Positions 61,757 to 64,000 of a stretch of DNA of 64,000 nucleotides are shown one piece after another. The notes under the pieces are model-generated. The model searched no databases. It worked only from the letters and a program-made list of their open reading frames with translations, and was not told the DNA's origin. A program made the translations under genes and the position numbers. The stretch covers positions 186,001 through 250,000 of the forward strand of contig NZ_AJKR01000002.1 in NCBI RefSeq assembly GCF_000257665.1, in the 5' to 3' direction. The stretch's first letter is position 1; each line of letters begins with the position of its first letter. This DNA is from Candidatus Aquiluna sp. IMCC13023 (GTDB lineage: Bacteria; Actinomycetota; Actinomycetes; Actinomycetales; Microbacteriaceae).

Positions 61757-64000
61757 ATGTCTGTGAAAGTAGAAAACTTCAGTGCTCTTCGGGTAGGTCT
61801 TGCCACCTCGGAGGAAATCCGCTCTTGGTCATCAGGTGAAGTCAAGAAGCCTGAGACCATCAACTACCGAACCCTAAAGCCGGAAAAAGACGGCCTCTTC
61901 TGCGAGAAAATCTTTGGTCCAACCAAGGACTGGGAGTGCTCTTGCGGTAAGTACAAGCGAGTTCGCTTCAAGGGAATTGTCTGTGAGCGTTGTGGCGTAG
62001 AGGTAACAAAGTCCTCGGTTCGTCGTGAGCGCATGGGTCACATCGAGCTAGCCGCTCCTGTAACTCACATCTGGTACTTCAAGGGTGTTCCATCGCGCTT
62101 GGGTTACCTATTGAACATGGCACCAAAAGACCTAGAGAAGATCATTTACTTTGCCGCTTACCGTGTCATGGATATTGACCACGAGATGCGAACCGCAGAG
62201 TATGACCTAGTCCGTGACGAGTACGTAACTCGTATTCGCGCTCTAATTGATGCTCGTGACGAAGAGTTTGAGGCTGCAGCTGGCGAAGAAATCGCAGCAA
62301 TGCGCGAACTTGGCTTGGTAATGCAGATTTCCAACAAGTTCTGGGAGGCACCTCGTTGGATCGAGAAGCAGTTCTCCAAGAGCCTTGAGCAGCTAATTGA
62401 CGCAGAGGAAAAGGATGCAGATGCATTCTGGTCCGCCCGTGCTTTAGCGCAGGACACTGATGAAGAGCAGGACGACACTGTTGTTCGCACCACCGATGAG
62501 GCCAAGAAGATCAAGAAATTGATTGCCGACATCAAAAAGAAGGTGGACAAGATTGTCCGCGAGTACGCACGTCTAGAGCGTCCAGCAAACCTCCACAAGG
62601 AGCAGTTGGCATGGCGTATGTTCCTGACGGCTGAAGTAGGCCAGCTAATGCCAAACGACGTGGTCTTTGACTACTTCGATTACTACTTCTCCGACTACGT
62701 AATAACTTCAATCGGTGCCGAGGCAGTATTGCAGGTATTGGCTGCATTCGATCTCGAGGGCGCAGCTGCAGAATTGCGTGCTGAGATTGCAACCACCAAG
62801 GGCTCAAAGCAGACCCAGGCCATCAAGCGCCTGAAGGTTGTAAACAGCTTTGCTCAGTCCGGTACTCCTCCAACTTCCATGGTGCTATCGGTTCTTCCGG
62901 TACTACCTCCGGAGATTCGCCCAATGGTTCAGCTAGACGGTGGCCGCTTCGCGACCAGCGATCTAAACGACCTTTACCGCAGGGTGATCAACCGTAACAA
63001 CCGTCTAAAGCGATTCGTTGATCTAGGTGCGGTTCCAAAGACCATCTTGAACAATGAGAAGCGCATGCTTCAGGAAGCCGTTGACGCGCTGTTTGACAAC
63101 GGTCGCCGTGGTCGAGCTGTTACCGGAACCGGTAACCGTGCACTGAAGTCACTGTCTGATCTTCTTAAGGGTAAGCAGGGTCGTTTCCGCCAGAACCTTC
63201 TGGGTAAGCGAGTTGACTACTCCGGTCGTTCCGTAATTGTGGTTGGACCGCAGTTGAAGCTTCACCAGTGTGGACTTCCAAAGCTGATGGCCCTTGAGCT
63301 ATTCAAGCCATATGTAATGAAGCGTCTTGTTGACATGGGCCTCGCCCAGAACATCAAGAGCGCTAAGCGCATGGTTGAGAGAAGCCGCCCACAGGTTTGG
63401 GGAGTTCTCGAGGAAGTAATTCGCGAGCGTCCAGTGCTACTCAACCGTGCGCCTACCTTGCACCGTTTGGGAATCCAGGCATTCGAGCCACAACTAGTTG
63501 AGGGTAAGGCTATTCAGCTTCACCCGCTTGTTTGTGCTGCTTTCAACGCCGACTTCGACGGTGACCAGATGGCTGTTCACCTTCCTTTGTCAGTTGAGGC
63601 TCAGGCCGAGGCTCGCATCTTGATGCTTGCTTCGAACAACATTTTGAAGCCATCGGACGGACGTCCGGTTGCTACTCCTACCCAGGACATGATCATTGGG
63701 CTCTTCCACCTAACCGCTGAAGTTCCTGGCGGTACAGGTGAGGGGCTAGCTTTCACCTCAATGGGAGAGGCCCAGATGGCCTTTGACATTGGTGGACTTG
63801 ATCTAGGTGCCAAGGTTCGTATTCGTATCGAGGGTGAATTGCGAGAGACCACATTCGGTCGTGCGCTGTTCAACGAGACGCTTCCTCTTTCATACCCATT
63901 CGTGGAGATGCAGGTCGGCAAGAAGGAACTGGGCCAGATCGTATCTGACTTGGTTGAGCTGTTCAGCCGCACCGAAGTTGCGCTTTCTCTTGACGCATTG
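61757..64000 (+). CDS. rpoC: RNA polymerase beta' subunit, 5' part only
   Basis: The frame opens at ATG 61757, with AGAAGGA nine bases upstream, and runs for 748 codons to the window end without a stop, so the gene is cut. The N-terminal zinc ribbon ([20 protein letters not shown]) and the catalytic magnesium motif [12 protein letters not shown] (near 63547) are present, as is the clamp and rudder core ([16 protein letters not shown]). It forms the active site together with RpoB, encoded directly upstream. Confidence 0.98.
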   Translation, partial: MSVKVENFSALRVGLATSEEIRSWSSGEVKKPETINYRTLKPEKDGLFCEKIFGPTKDWECSCGKYKRVRFKGIVCERCGVEVTKSSVRRERMGHIELAAPVTHIWYFKGVPSRLGYLLNMAPKDLEKIIYFAAYRVMDIDHEMRTAEYDLVRDEYVTRIRALIDARDEEFEAAAGEEIAAMRELGLVMQISNKFWEAPRWIEKQFSKSLEQLIDAEEKDADAFWSARALAQDTDEEQDDTVVRTTDEAKKIKKLIADIKKKVDKIVREYARLERPANLHKEQLAWRMFLTAEVGQLMPNDVVFDYFDYYFSDYVITSIGAEAVLQVLAAFDLEGAAAELRAEIATTKGSKQTQAIKRLKVVNSFAQSGTPPTSMVLSVLPVLPPEIRPMVQLDGGRFATSDLNDLYRRVINRNNRLKRFVDLGAVPKTILNNEKRMLQEAVDALFDNGRRGRAVTGTGNRALKSLSDLLKGKQGRFRQNLLGKRVDYSGRSVIVVGPQLKLHQCGLPKLMALELFKPYVMKRLVDMGLAQNIKSAKRMVERSRPQVWGVLEEVIRERPVLLNRAPTLHRLGIQAFEPQLVEGKAIQLHPLVCAAFNADFDGDQMAVHLPLSVEAQAEARILMLASNNILKPSDGRPVATPTQDMIIGLFHLTAEVPGGTGEGLAFTSMGEAQMAFDIGGLDLGAKVRIRIEGELRETTFGRALFNETLPLSYPFVEMQVGKKELGQIVSDLVELFSRTEVALSLDAL

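Overview
The window looks like a compact, mid-GC actinobacterial genome, most likely a freshwater planktonic member of Microbacteriaceae (the Luna cluster, Rhodoluna/Aquiluna-like). The evidence is a green-tuned actinorhodopsin-type proton pump, carotenoid genes, an actinobacterial ftsEX pair and rpoBC, mycothiol-type arsenate reductase motifs, very short intergenic spaces and frequent TAATG or ATGA gene overlaps. No phage, CRISPR array or intact insertion sequence was seen. This placement is inference from gene content.

Layout. 1-5.9 kb: a sulfation locus with a PAPS-dependent sulfotransferase, a TauE/SafE exporter, a CysD-like ATP sulfurylase subunit with a long extra N-terminus, and a CysN-CysC fusion. 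Together these make PAPS; no reductive sulfate genes accompany them. 5.9-10 kb: small exported proteins, a degenerate methyltransferase-like gene bracketed by an exact 40-base direct repeat, a histone-H1-like Lys/Ala-rich protein and a DivIVA-like coiled coil. 10-18.3 kb: CrtI-type desaturase and UbiA-type prenyltransferase, rlmN, an LLM flavoprotein, a small membrane protein-nitroreductase-P450 operon, and the rhodopsin with a clear terminator. 18.4-24.4 kb: pseudouridine and deoxyribose salvage (psuG, PfkB kinase apparently starting at ATT, deoC, two aldehyde dehydrogenases, one a half-length protein without the catalytic part). 24.5-31.2 kb: MFS transporter, small hydrolase, copper export (copZ-copA), an ArsR-type regulator, a divergent aquaporin-arsC arsenic pair and a fatty acid desaturase. 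31.5-35.2 kb: a ferric iron ABC transporter behind a DtxR/IdeR-type iron box.

35.3-45 kb: DedA, DUF3048 lipoprotein, DUF2256, GalU, a secreted subtilase and a polysaccharide cluster (UDP-glucose dehydrogenase, glycosyltransferases, a glycosyltransferase-like/pyruvyltransferase fusion, an ABC membrane domain with no ATPase). GalU and Ugd give UDP-glucuronate, so an acidic, probably pyruvylated surface glycan is likely. 45-46.4 kb: upp, tadA and tRNA-Ser(CGA).

46.4-55.7 kb: a visibly GC-richer catabolic island directly downstream of tRNA-Ser. It encodes an aldolase/oxidoreductase/PfkB kinase/cupin isomerase operon, a GntR regulator divergent from a 961-residue FAD/Fe-S dehydrogenase, and a LacI regulator. 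It looks horizontally acquired and its substrate is not obvious. 56.2-64 kb: core genes ftsE, ftsX, rpoB and the 5' part of rpoC, which runs off the window end.
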